Source: Paramoeba atlantica | Taxonomy: Eukaryota; Discosea | Assembly: GCA_977017575.1 (NCBI GenBank) | Contig: CDRNVI010000163.1 | Coordinates: 124,001-188,000, forward strand | Reading direction: 5' to 3' | DNA length: 64,000 nt | Part shown: one piece after another, positions 11,470 through 21,699 of the stretch | Layout of the letters: each line of letters opens with the position of its first letter | Position numbering within the stretch: position 1 is the stretch's first letter | The notes under the pieces: generated by a model | Databases searched by the model: none | What the model was told of the DNA's origin: nothing | What the model saw: the letters and a program-made list of their open reading frames with translations, nothing else | Position numbers and translations under genes: made by a program

Positions 11470-14387
11470 TCATTCTTCTCCTTCATATCGTTTTGCTGGT
11501 TTGAGAACAACATGTTTTTCAGAGTCAAGAACCAAATTTTCTGGTCTCTCTAGTGAACCCAAGTTCTTTCTTGTTCGCAACTCTTCTAACGTTTCTTGAA
11601 ACTGATCTCTTGAATTTCCCCATTCTCGATCAGCCACATCTTCCCACAAGACATCAACAATTTGATAATCTATCACCCCATACAATTGACGGAGTTCTGA
11701 GTAAATCCCCAACAATCGAATACATCTCCCATGCCCAACCAAAACAGTCCCTCCTCTAGGTGGGTCATTTTGCTTGCGAATCTCACAAGTTGCTCCTCTC
11801 TTTTTAAATGCACTCACTACAGCCTCAACTGCAAAGGAGGAGCAAATAATTTCCATTTGATAAACAGGTTCAGCCAAACTAGGACTACTTCGCAAGAACA
11901 ACCCATAAAAAACCTTTCGAGCAGTCGGGATAATCTGTCCTCCACCTCGGTGAATTGCATCCGAATGCAAAACCACCTTTGTAATGCGAAAGACGAGACC
12001 TCTCATTGGTTCATGACCAAGAGGCCCCTCTAACATGGCCCACCGAAATGCTGCAAGGATTGAGTCTCGGACCTCTCGAATTGGTTGGGACTCTTCGATA
12101 TCACAAATCAATAAATTACCGTTTGTATGAGCCCAAATTGCGTTTTGGTTTGGTGCATACACCCCCCCCAGCTGCTCCAACTTCTTTTTCCATTCATTCA
12201 AACCTATCCTTTTTTCTTCTTCTTCTCTCTCAGCTCTTTCCAGCATCCTAATCACATTTTCGGGTAATCGGTCTACTTCCATTTCGATCAAGTTATGTCT
12301 GTTGGAGGATTTCGCATAGCACGGGGATGAACACCCATTGATAATCTCTCGATATTCAAGAACCAAAGGAGAGATTTCAATATCAAAAGTGCTGTTCTCT
12401 TGCATAAAGGTTAGAGCCTTTTGAAGACTCTCTTCAGATCTTGCAGAGATGCTATTTTCCATTGTTTGTTCCCACTTGACCATTGGGAAACATCGGGCAC
12501 CGTTTCGAAATAAGTCCATGAATTTTGCCAAATCGCTTGGGGAAGGCACATCCAGAAATCTAGAAACAACTCTTGGAAGCTTTGGGGGTTGAGGCGGGGA
12601 GAAAAAAGAATTTGAACAATTTGGAGAATCACTAATTATTCCTGTGAAAGGAGAAAGAATGAAAAAGAGAGAAATTAATTTTTTTTTTAAAGAAAAATAA
12701 TAAAAAAATCAAACCCTGGACCGATCCTTTGAAAAGAAAAATTTGACCAGCAAAAACCATTCCAATCTCCTCAGGAGAGCTTTTCTCACACACATGAAGT
12801 GAAAAAGAACTGTTCTTCATCTTTTCATTATTAATAAAAAGAGAAGAGGGGTTCGGCAGTGTTGAAGAAAGCTCACCACAAAAAATCCGAGATAATTGAA
12901 AGATTGGGGATCTTTTTGTACACAAAGAGACAAAAGAGCGAGCTAATAATGGTCCCTTTGTTTCACAAGCTCGAATTGCCTGTTTTTTTTTTTTGTTATT
13001 ATTTTTTTACTTTTGAAATTCAAAGAGGGTTGTTTGAAAATGGTTTTGTATTTTTGTGTTTCTATTTCTCTTGATGTGGTGGGATGATCAAATTTTAATT
13101 TTCAAGGGGAGGATTCTGATTGACAATAAAATTTGTACAATAACAAAAGAAAAAGAATAATAAAAAGAAGTAAACCTGAGTCTTTTCATCATCTGGGGGA
13201 CCATTATACAAAATCTCACACCGATATCTTTGCGCAACGGAGGGAGGAGGAATGTAAAGAGTAATGGACGTCAAGATCGCATTCCCAATAGGCATAAACT
13301 CACTCAACATCACCTCTTTCTTCTCAGGGAATGTGAGAGAGAAAGCTTTTATCCCTTGTTCAATGGCTGGTTTATCTTTTGCTTTGATTGCATTGGAAAG
13401 AGATTGTAATGGCTCCAAAATAAATTCTACAAAACCTCTTTTTCCTTGAGTCTCCTTGGACCGGGGTTCCCATTCACTTGTCTCTTCATTGTATGAGAAA
13501 TTTCCCCACAAAAGCTTTTTCAAGTTCTTTTCTTTGAGTTTAAATTTGTTTTCATAAACGTGGACAAATCTATCGAGAGAGAAACCCCAATTCTGTGTAA
13601 GAGAACCAAAGAGAACATTTCCCTTTAAGGGAGAGAAGTGAAGATGTTCCCCCCAATTTGCAAGAATCCCTTCTTCTCTTGCTTGCTCAATTACTTGGTT
13701 CAATTCTTGGATGATTGAGAATATCATTTTGTATCCATTTTCAAGAGAAGAAGGAGAAAGAGAGAAAAGTTGGTCAATGTTGTTAATGAAGAGGATGGGG
13801 ATCACTCTTTGGTAAAGAGATTGAAACAAAGAAGATTTGAGTGTCTGGAGAAAAGAAGCGGAAGGCTGGGAAGAAGAAGAGGGAGAAGAGGAGGAGGGAG
13901 AAGACAAAGGAGAAGAAGAAGAAGAAGAAGAAGAAGAAGAAAAAGAAAAGGTTGGTGATGCGATTAAAAAAGCACCATCAACAAGTGGTAAGAGAGAAGG
14001 AAGATCATCTTGTTCCATTGGATGAACTGCTGTGATTAAAATTGGGTCTGTGCTTTCCTTCTCTTCTCTTTCTTCTTCTCCTTCTTCTTCTCTTTCTTCT
14101 TCTTTTTCTTTTTCTACTTCTTTTTTCTCTCCCCCCAAAAAAGAAAGAGAAGAAATCCCCTTGCCACCAATCTCCAAAGGGCCTTCAAAAACAAAAGAAG
14201 AAGGGGAATGAAAAACATGATCAGTCCCAAGATCACCATCATCCCATCTTCTCTCCAACACGATCGGATATCGGTTCCTTTTCCATCTCCAAAATTGAAA
14301 TGGGAAGAGAGAAAAATCTTCTTCTTCTTTTTGTTCTTTGAGAATGATTATATTTCTCAGTTGCTCAGGTTTGTTGAAATCCTTCAT
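11470..14387 (-). CDS. Divergent EF-2 paralogue lacking the GTPase P-loop
   Basis: Three exons (13176-14387, 12715-12979, 11470-12641) give 882 residues, close to the length of EF-2. EF-2 homology is clear. GNVLFGSLTQNWGFSL and the segment ending YRCEILYNGPPDDE match the G-prime and domain I/II boundary. ACETKGPLLARSF opens domain II. EGPLGHEPMRG and DAIHRGGGQIIPTARK (about residue 722) are domain IV/V signatures. The G domain is degenerate: after KPEQLRNIIIL, where EF-2 has AHVDHGKST, the sequence runs straight into KEQKEEED; no DxPGH is present, and NKMD is replaced by INNID. An acidic and Ser-rich insert (residues ~105-190) takes up much of the G domain. At the tip of domain IV the diphthamide His, next to a conserved Trp, aligns with Leu (VDVLW). 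The intact frame and matched splice phases argue for a functional non-GTPase protein, perhaps ribosome-binding. Confidence 0.85.
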
Positions 14388-14556
14388 TTTCTGTTGAGAG
14401 AGAAAAAGGAGAAAACAATCGTTCAACACCTCTCACCAAGAGAAAAAAGGGAAAAAAAGAAGAGAAAAACGGTGTCAGCTTTTTTTTTTTCTTTTTCTTT
14501 ATTTTACAACTAATCTACAATGTCAATGGAGAATGTTTTTCATCTTTTCGTTCGGT

Positions 14557-15270
14557 CTATTTGGCCAGAACGATACTCAAAAGGGAGAGAGGGAGGGTGA
14601 GAATTTGTCCCCTCTTTCTTCCTTGACTGACTTTTACTTGGAACCACCACTGCCATTCGCCATGGGTTTCGGAATAGACACGGGTCTGTGAGGAAACAAA
14701 TCCATACTCAAAGTCACTTTGTTGTGGACAGAAGGACAAATCTCCCCCACCATTCGCTCTTTCCACCTCTTTCGAAAGATTTTGTTCGGTTGAAAGGCGT
14801 TCGATGTTTCTCACTGGGATTACGAAGTCGCCCTCCCCGATCTGGTCCGCCCAACAAACACGTCGCAGAAGTCGGATTTCTTTTGTGGGAAAAGTAGACG
14901 ACTTCTGGTTTTCAAAGAGTAAACTGATTTTGTTGGTATTTGACCAAAGGACAATTCCTAAGTTCCCTTTTGGGCACTTCACAACACTTCCTGGGCAATA
15001 AGAGGTGTGTAAATTTTCGGAATCTCGTTGTTCGTCAAGCTCCAAAAGGTCCACAGAAATATTAAACTTTTGAAGAGGCCCATAGATCCCAGTCGATAAG
15101 AAGACAGTCACAATTTCTTTTCCTTTGGGAGAGAAACGGGTCCAAGATGCAGTTAAACAGTCATTCGGTGTTACCCCACTCGCAATCCTTTTGGTCACAC
15201 GAACATACGAACCGAAGGGGAATCTTGGAGTAGAGGGAGTGGTCATTTCATCAACTTGTTGCTGAAACAT
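14557..15270 (-). CDS. Conserved-looking hypothetical protein, intronless
   Basis: Single open frame of 237 residues; an alternative start is eight codons in. I do not recognise the family. It looks like two or three small beta-barrel (SH3- or KOW-like) segments: PFGSYVRVTKRIASGV (residues ~18-35), PGSVVKCPKGNLGIVLW (~93-110) and EGDFVIPVRNIERL (~150). There is no signal peptide or transmembrane segment. It contains Trp and Cys residues and has no low-complexity tract, unlike most neighbours, which supports real coding. It lies about 170 bases downstream of the EF-2 paralogue's start codon on the same strand. Confidence 0.65.
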   Translation of the reverse strand: MFQQQVDEMTTPSTPRFPFGSYVRVTKRIASGVTPNDCLTASWTRFSPKGKEIVTVFLSTGIYGPLQKFNISVDLLELDEQRDSENLHTSYCPGSVVKCPKGNLGIVLWSNTNKISLLFENQKSSTFPTKEIRLLRRVCWADQIGEGDFVIPVRNIERLSTEQNLSKEVERANGGGDLSFCPQQSDFEYGFVSSQTRVYSETHGEWQWWFQVKVSQGRKRGQILTLPLSLLSIVLAK

Positions 15271-15937
15271 TTTTTTTCAAACTGAAATATTCTTGGGAAA
15301 TTTTGTAATTCTCTTTCTTTTGACTTCATTTTTGTAAAACAAGTTTGACATTTGACATTGAGGATGACAAATTTCGAGAAGTTTGACAAATATTCTATAA
15401 AAGGAATTCAGGGAAAAAAGAAAATCAACCCAAAACAGGAAAATCAGCATCATTTCTTTGTTTTTCGAATTTTGTCCTGAGAACGAACGTAGGGAAAGGC
15501 AGAGAAAAGACAAACTTGTCAACTTTCTCCCAATTTAATCTTTTTTCCTTCCAAGAATCTCCCAATCTTTTTAATATCTATCGAAGATAAGAAAGATCCC
15601 AGAAAGACTCCATTTTCTCAAAAAGATAGAGAAGAGAGAGAGGGGGGTAAATAGAAGTTACAGGATGATATTATTGTTTTGTGATATTTTGATGAAAACA
15701 GAAAACATTCAAAGATTTGAAAGTAAACTTTTTGCCAATACAAGAAAAGGAAATCATCACCAAAACTTTGTTTGCGGAAAACCTTTGGTCCTGTTTCGTT
15801 TTCCGTGTTTTTTTGTGTTTTAAACTCGAACCAATTTCAGAGAAAAAAATTCTTCTCACGCAGAGAAACACCAGCAAAGTTTTTTCGAATTTTCTTTTTT
15901 TTTTGTTGAGGAATTGAACTTTTCGTTTTGTTGAGTC
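15271..15937. other. Intergenic region upstream of G-alpha
   Basis: Divergent spacer between the minus-strand hypothetical gene and the plus-strand G-alpha gene. It contains the left copy of a 40-base direct repeat (15527-15566). The rest is AT-rich with no supported gene. Confidence 0.5.
15527..15566 (+). repeat. Direct repeat, left of G-alpha gene
   Basis: A CTCCCAAT-bounded segment (CTCCCAATTTAATC, T-run, CCTTCCAAGAATCTCCCAAT) recurs almost unchanged at 17152-17190, on the other side of the intronless G-alpha gene. The two differ by one 2-base gap and a few substitutions. Confidence 0.75.
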
Positions 15938-17113
15938 ATGGGGTGTGGTTCGAGTCACAATGTCGATGAATCTGCATACAACAAGAACAAGCAAATCAAC
16001 CGATACTTGAAAGAGAGCAGCCAACCCAACATTTCAGGAAACATCCGCCTTATGATGCTGGGCCACGAACAAAGTGGAAAAACCACTTTTTGTCAACAGT
16101 TGAGAGTGTTATACAGTGAGGAACCATTCTCCAAGGATGAAAAAGAAGTCTATCGTGATCTCATCCACGCCAAAATCGTCTCTGCCCTCACGGGACTCTG
16201 CCGTAAAGTGTTGAACAGCAAGTCCTTTGAATTGCAGGGAGAGAGTAAATTGAGGATAATGAATTTCAAAGAGAAATATTTCAATTTGAGCCCGTCTTTC
16301 AGTCTCACCATACATGCTCGCAAGATGGGGTATAGTCGGACAAGTTACGATGATCTTCGAAATCCTCGCCCAATGTTTTTGATGAATGAGCAGATGATAA
16401 AAGATATTCTCTCACTTTGGAAGGATCCAGTCATTCAAGAATCTTGGCAACACACCACGCTCGATAGCGACGAGCTGATCCCCCCTATTTTGGGATACTT
16501 CATGGACCATTTTCATCGAATCACAATGGTGGAAGAGGACGAGGAGAAAACCATCTCTTACATCCCAACAACAGAAGATATTTTACACTGTGGGTTGAAC
16601 ACCCAAATTATTGAACAGTTCATTTTCCAAATTGACGACCACACCTTTGACATATACGAGTTTGGAGGAATCAAACCAAGAGCACCAGAGCGAGATATCT
16701 TCGAACATATGGCTAACGCAGCTCTTATTCTCTATTTTCTCTCTATGGACACGTATGGCGAAGATAATTCTGAGGGAAACGTGTTTGCCTCCAGACTCGA
16801 GCACCTCGACGAATTTAAAAAGTGCAAACGATTCCACAACACCAAAATCATCCTCTTTCTCTCCAAGTGTGATGTTTTTCGAAAAATCATCGAAGATAAA
16901 CCCCTTTCCTCTGTATTTCCCAAGTTTAAGGGGAAGGATACATACGAGGGAGCGATCGAGTTTGTGAAAGAGAAGGTGAGAGAGACCGTGGGAGAGAGAG
17001 TGGTGTTTGTGATCGAGACGAATTGCATGGATGTTGGGGATGTGAAGTATGGTTTTGAGAGTGTGCTGGGCACTCTACGTCATTTCACCACCATCAAACC
17101 TGCTGTTTATTAG
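15938..17113 (+). CDS. Degenerate G-protein alpha subunit
   Basis: Intronless, 391 residues. The N-terminus MGCGSS offers Gly2 for myristoylation and Cys3 for palmitoylation, as in membrane-bound G-alpha subunits. The P-loop is GHEQSGKTT (canonical GAGESGKST), so nucleotide binding may persist. A helical-domain-sized insert follows. Switch I reads DILHCGLNTQII where G-alpha has DVLRTRVKTTGI, so the catalytic Arg is Gly and the switch Thr is Gln. Switch II reads EFGGI instead of DVGGQ, so the catalytic Gln is Ile. The guanine-specificity motif NKKD is SKCD, and TCAT is replaced by ETNC. The protein is therefore unlikely to hydrolyse GTP normally. No intron interrupts it, unlike nearly all neighbours, and near-identical 40-base repeats flank it. 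Confidence 0.9.
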   Translation: MGCGSSHNVDESAYNKNKQINRYLKESSQPNISGNIRLMMLGHEQSGKTTFCQQLRVLYSEEPFSKDEKEVYRDLIHAKIVSALTGLCRKVLNSKSFELQGESKLRIMNFKEKYFNLSPSFSLTIHARKMGYSRTSYDDLRNPRPMFLMNEQMIKDILSLWKDPVIQESWQHTTLDSDELIPPILGYFMDHFHRITMVEEDEEKTISYIPTTEDILHCGLNTQIIEQFIFQIDDHTFDIYEFGGIKPRAPERDIFEHMANAALILYFLSMDTYGEDNSEGNVFASRLEHLDEFKKCKRFHNTKIILFLSKCDVFRKIIEDKPLSSVFPKFKGKDTYEGAIEFVKEKVRETVGERVVFVIETNCMDVGDVKYGFESVLGTLRHFTTIKPAVY

Positions 17114-17567
17114 TACTAGATTCTCTCAGAGTGTGAGAAGAAAAACAGAAACTCCCAATAATCTTTTTTTCCTCCCAAGAGTCTCCCAATTTTTTTTTCT
17201 GCCAATCTTTTTTCTTTCAGCCAATCTTTTTTTCTCTTCAGTTTTTCTGCGATTGGAGCCTCGTCCCAAACAATTAAGTCTGTTTGTTGGATTATTTTTG
17301 CTAGATCTGATCGAGGTATGAAAATACAGACATCCGAGTTTGAGGGGTGAATTGGAATCTTTTTAGTTCACCGATCTATACTGCTCCTCCATTAATTTAC
17401 TCGAGATGAGTTAGAACGTGAGCTCTTCCAAAAAAGAACCATCCCAAAACCTCCAACCACAATTACAACAACAAATGAACCACCAAAAAAAAAAAGAAGG
17501 AGGAAGAAGAAGAATGAAAAAAAAAAAAAAAAAAGAGGAAAAAGAGGAAGATACAATATTTTTTTTT
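17114..17567. other. Intergenic region between G-alpha and zinc-finger gene
   Basis: Convergent 3' ends. It contains the right-hand copy of the flanking direct repeat and further CCAATCTTTTTT motifs at 17203-17230. Poly-A/T runs follow (17488-17575). No gene is seen. Confidence 0.5.
17152..17190 (+). repeat. Direct repeat, right of G-alpha gene
   Basis: Near-copy of 15527-15566, beginning CTCCCAATAATC and ending CCCAAGAGTCTCCCAAT, about 40 bases after the G-alpha stop codon. Confidence 0.75.
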
Positions 17568-19856
17568 TTATTTTTTCAATTTTTTGCTTGATTGTTTTCC
17601 ACAATTATCACAATGCTTTCGAAAACATTTCTCATAAGAAAACCCAACCGAACAATGCGGACACTGCATCTTTTTTCTCTTCTTTGCCTCTTCTGGTGGA
17701 TTTTCTTCACTCTTTTCTTCTTTCTCCTTTTCCTTTCCTCTTCTCTTCTCTTGTTTATTTTTTAAAACCACTTTGTTCAAAGCAGCATTTTCTGAGGTGA
17801 AAAGAACAGGTGACACATGAAGAGGATGGAACGGGGTCCCATATGCAAGAAGTTTGCTGCTTGATAATCGCAACTCCGAAAATTGAGCATTGTCTTCCTC
17901 ATCGCCTTCTTCTCCATGAGCCTTGAGATGAGGCAACAAACCGGATTCACGATTCGAAAATGTCCTTGGACAGAAAGGACAAAAGAATTCTGGTGCCATT
18001 TTTTTGTTCTTCTGTAACAACATAAGAAATGGAATCACTTCTGTGCTCTTATGAACAACACTAGCTGATTGACTCTTCTCCCACACCATTGGCAAAACAC
18101 CATCTTTAACAGCTTGCAGAGCCAAAATCCCTGCTTCACCATGAGAGCAATTTTTGCTTCGTCCAATTTCGCACTAATAAACCAATCAAAATTAATGATT
18201 TCATTTAATTCATTTTTCAAAAAAAAAAATGAAAAATCTCACACCGTACATTCACCTTGTTCAATTTGACCTTTTCTGGGAATCACCATCGCAGAATGAC
18301 AAGGGGGTTGGGTGAACAGTTGGGCAAACTGAAAAAACAATCTGAAAGTAACCAACCTCTGTTTTGGAAGACCAAAATTGAACCTTTGAGATAAACCCAG
18401 AAGAGAAAAGGCGCATTGCTCGTGTTCGTGGGTACAAAGGAAGCTTGGTACTTTCGCTCTCTGGAACTCGATCAAAAAGGGTGTTTTTTTGTTCGAAATC
18501 ATTTCTTTGTTCCTCATGAAATTTCACTGATGACGGAGTTGATAAAAAGTTATAAAAATTCTCTTGAAGCTGTTTCTATTCAAAGATTTTTTTTAATTTT
18601 TTTTTTTTGAGAGAAAACTAAAAATAAAAAACAACCTCCCAATCTATTGGAATAGCATCTAACAACCCTTTAAAGAGATCTTTTACTTTCTCGAAAGAGT
18701 GTGGAGATGATAAGAGTGGTGGTGGTAGTAGTGAAGGGGGTGAAAGAGGAGAATATCGTTTAAAGAGATCGCAAGCATGCTTTTTAATAACATCACTGAG
18801 ATCAACTTTCTCTTGGAGTTCAAAAGGTGTAAAAGTCTGACGATTGGCCAAGGCATATGCAATATCAAGAGCAACTTCGCCATGGAGGATGTCATGTCTA
18901 GTCCAGTCACTCTTCCGACCAACATTCTTCTGTGCAGCATGATGTCTGCATTCAACTTGTGCTCGAGCTTTTTGTTGTAAAAAATCATGTTTAACTTGAG
19001 ATGCCAAATACTGTTTTCTACCACAAAGATTGTGTGGTGTTTCAAAAGAGAGCAAGTCTTCACACACCTCCTGATCTTTCTTTGTTTTAAAGAAAACTTC
19101 ACGTATATCAAATCGGCTGCCACCACGATCGAAAATAACAACAATTCCAGCAACATTCTCACACAAAGTACAAGACTCAGTGAAGTAGGGACACTTCTTC
19201 AGCGTCTCAATTTCTTCACTTGCTCCACCAAGAAGTGGGCTTCGATATAAAAAATACCCATCAGGTGCTGTGAAAGCTCCGAGTTTCACCGTATGAAATT
19301 TCTTGAGTTTGGAACTATAGAGAATATTCGTGAGATGAAGGTTTGACCAAGGGTGGTTGGACACAATTATTTCCTTTGGATCAGAGAGGAGACAGAGAAC
19401 TACTTGGTCCTTTCCGTATTTTTCTTCAAGAAAGATTTTCAGATCATGTGGAGTGTGTTTCTCAAAGATTTCCTGAGGAGAAAGAAGACGAAAATAATAC
19501 GGCACCCAAAGAGCAGAAACAAGAAATCCACCATTCTGAACGAGAGTCCGAACCTGGGTTGCAGAACCAACAGGGTAGTCAACAGAAATTTTTTCATAAC
19601 CCACACCCCCAACATAATAGAGAAAGACTAAAAAAAACTCGATCACAGGGGGCACACCACCAGAATTGTTGCGCTGGTGATGGGAGTTAGAAGAAGTCCT
19701 AAAAATTGGTAAGAGGATGTCTTGGTTCAAGGGTTCATGGCGTCTCATAAAATAATTCCATTGTTCTTCTGTGACAAGAGTCTGAAAATCAAATGCCAGA
19801 TCTTCTGGAGTTGAAAAACCACACATTCCTCGAAAAACTCGGCGGTGAACCTCCAT
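17568..19856 (-). CDS. DDE transposase-derived protein with C2H2 zinc fingers
   Basis: Four exons (18636-19856, 18357-18575, 18245-18328, 17568-18173) with all junctions phase 0 give 709 residues. The first 400 residues resemble DDE_Tnp_4-type transposases (HARBI/IS5-like). A candidate first Asp is in CLLSDPKEI. The typical YSSKLKKFHTVKLGAFTAPDGY block follows (family pattern YSxKKxxHxxKxxxxxxPDG). A candidate second Asp is in VIFDRGG and the third acidic residue is in ARAQVECRHHAAQ. The C-terminal part holds two finger-like motifs: CPFC...HLKAH (C2H2) and CPHC...CDNC (a C2HC or C4 variant). It also has a Lys/Glu-rich linker. Three introns and an intact frame suggest a domesticated host gene rather than a mobile copy. 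The start chosen (19856) is the Met that opens the conserved region; open frame continues upstream only as antisense of the reverse-transcriptase remnant. Confidence 0.72.
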
Positions 19857-19913
19857 CTGAGATTTTGAGGAAAACGAAGCGATCCCGAAAATTTGGAGAG
19901 ACCAAAACGGCGC

Positions 19914-20643
19914 AATTTTTTTGGCGAATTCATCCAAAATAAAACCTGAGACCTTCTTACAACAGATTGATGAAGCCGCAAGAGAAGCTTTCAATAAATG
20001 GAGAAAAGATGGCCTCCCAGCTGAAATAGAAAAATCAAACATTAATAACCTTTGGTACGCCCAAAAACTACTTAAAAAACTCAGAAACAGCAAAAAAATC
20101 TTCAAAAACAAAGTCAGCAAAAGAATTCATGAAAACCTGCAAGACAAATATAGAGACCTCCCACAATACAGACGAAGGATAAAACTCCTCCCAGAGTTCA
20201 TAGAACAAACCAAAGAAATAATTGAAGATACAATAAGCACAATCGGGTGCCCGATCAATCTTCCAAAGGAAATAGCAACTGGAATCACCAATCCATATTT
20301 AAAAAAACCAAACACACAGAAACTCAGACTACTAAACCCAGAAACTAAAATGGAGGAAAAAGACCCAAACAAAGTCGCTCAACAACTGGGAAATTTCTGG
20401 GAAGGAATCTTTGGAAAGGAAAGACCAAATTCCCAAAAAAAAATGGAAGAACTCCTCGAAGACTACCCCGAAATTTCTCAAGAAGATGATTTTACAATTG
20501 ACCCCAAACTTGTAACAAAAATAATCTCCAAAACAAATAGAACTGGCTCAGGACCAAATGGAATTCCTTTTTCATACTACAAAGCTATGCATGACGAATT
20601 CCCAAGTTTCTGGCCTGATTTCATTGAGGCGGCAATCAGTTGA
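19914..20643 (+). mobile_element. Non-LTR retrotransposon (LINE) reverse-transcriptase remnant
   Basis: Open frame from about 19921 to 20643, roughly 240 residues. The first 190 residues are Lys-rich and match the linker between endonuclease and RT in LINE ORF2 proteins. The last 50 hold the RT finger-region signature: SKTNRTGSGPNGIPFSYYKA, compared with the usual K..GPDGIP.E.YK. No endonuclease precedes it and no YxDD palm motif follows, so the copy is truncated at both ends. It stops at a TGA in a short non-conserved stretch. Its left end abuts the 5' end of the DDE-derived gene on the opposite strand. Confidence 0.75.
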
Positions 20644-20710
20644 AAACCAAAAAGATTTTCTATGAAACAGCCAAAATTTTTGAAGTCTTTTTGGCCATTA
20701 TTTTAGCCAT

Positions 20711-21139
20711 TTAGTTTTGGCTAAATTGGGAAGGTGAATTTCGAGCGAAAAGAGAGAAGAAAAAAGAGACGCACAAACAGCGGGTGTGGGAGAGAGAGGC
20801 GAGATGAAAGTTGCTGATGGTCTTTCTTGTGAGATGAGGGACCTGAGTGACAGACAATCGAAAGAAGAGAGAAAGAGAGGGAGAGGAGGAGGAGATAATT
20901 GATGAATTTGAGAGTCCTTTTAATTTTTTACCAATGAGAGAAATTTCTTTTTGAAAGATTCGTTTCAACCCTGTCACTTCAGGCAATTCTTCTTTTCTCT
21001 CTCTTTTTTTTTTCTCTCTCTTCTTTTGACTCTGATTTTTTCCATTTCTTTTTTTTTTGAGTCTTGAGAGACTTTTCTCAAACTTTCTTTTGAGCTCTCT
21101 GCCAGCTTTTGCCGATTGATGGGGGTGATATTTCCCCAT
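20711..21139 (-). CDS. Possible small basic protein
   Basis: An ATG at 21139 opens a 142-codon frame beginning MGKYHPHQSAKAGRELKRKF. A Lys-rich segment follows, then a plausible helical block (ELPEVTGLKRIFQKEISLIGKKLKGL, residues ~50-75). The last 50 residues look like read-through. I do not recognise a family. The alternative frame running through the same exon also stays open, so this is a tentative call. Confidence 0.35.
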   Translation of the reverse strand: MGKYHPHQSAKAGRELKRKFEKSLSRLKKKRNGKNQSQKKREKKKRERKEELPEVTGLKRIFQKEISLIGKKLKGLSNSSIISSSSPSLSLFFRLSVTQVPHLTRKTISNFHLASLSHTRCLCVSFFFSLFARNSPSQFSQN

Positions 21140-21400
21140 CTATCTTTCACATCTGGCAAATATTTTAATTTTGGAGATGAAAAACAAATGCGATTGAGAA
21201 TGTAAATTGTTGATTTTTCAGTTTCATTCTTGAATTGAACTTTTGTTGTTGTTTGCTCCTCACATTTTTTTTCCAATGAAAACCCAAACCACACCTTGGG
21301 AGAGAAAAAAAACAAAAAAAAAACAAAAAAAAAAAAAATGCCAGCTTTTGCTGAGGAATGGAAAATTTTTTCTCCTCCATCCATCTTTCACATCTGGCAA
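21105..21400 (-). repeat. Imperfect exon-like direct repeat pair
   Basis: Copies at about 21105-21165 and 21338-21400 share an AG acceptor context, the sequence TGCCAGATGTGAAAGAT and, about 40 bases on, CAAAAGCTGGC (minus-strand reading). The segments between have diverged. This looks like a duplicated splice acceptor plus exon start. Confidence 0.6.
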
Positions 21401-21699
21401 AGATAATTAATTGGTGAAGATTTAAAACCAAACTCTCAAGTGAATATTCCATTCGCGAATGATTTTTGTTTGGAAAGTTGTCCTTCCAAAATTCTGATTT
21501 TTTTAACAACCAAAAAAGATTTGGACAAGAGAAAATTGAACAAGAATATGATTGTGAAGGAGACGAAAAGAGAAAAAAGAAAAAGGAGAAAAGAAAAAGT
21601 TATTTCAGAAAGAAATAATCAAATATCAAACAGGATTGGCCGTGTCAATCTTAGTCATAATGGTCATATATTGTGGTGTCGATCCCATCTCCGCTCTTG

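Noticed and set aside
11470..14387. EF-2 paralogue as a pseudogene
   Set aside because: Frame is open for 882 codons across three phase-matched exons, and loss is confined to functional motifs rather than spread as stops or frameshifts.
19857..20120. N-terminal extension of the DDE-derived protein to 20120
   Set aside because: The upstream open frame is antisense to the reverse-transcriptase remnant and encodes hydrophobic filler; the conserved region begins at the Met at 19856.
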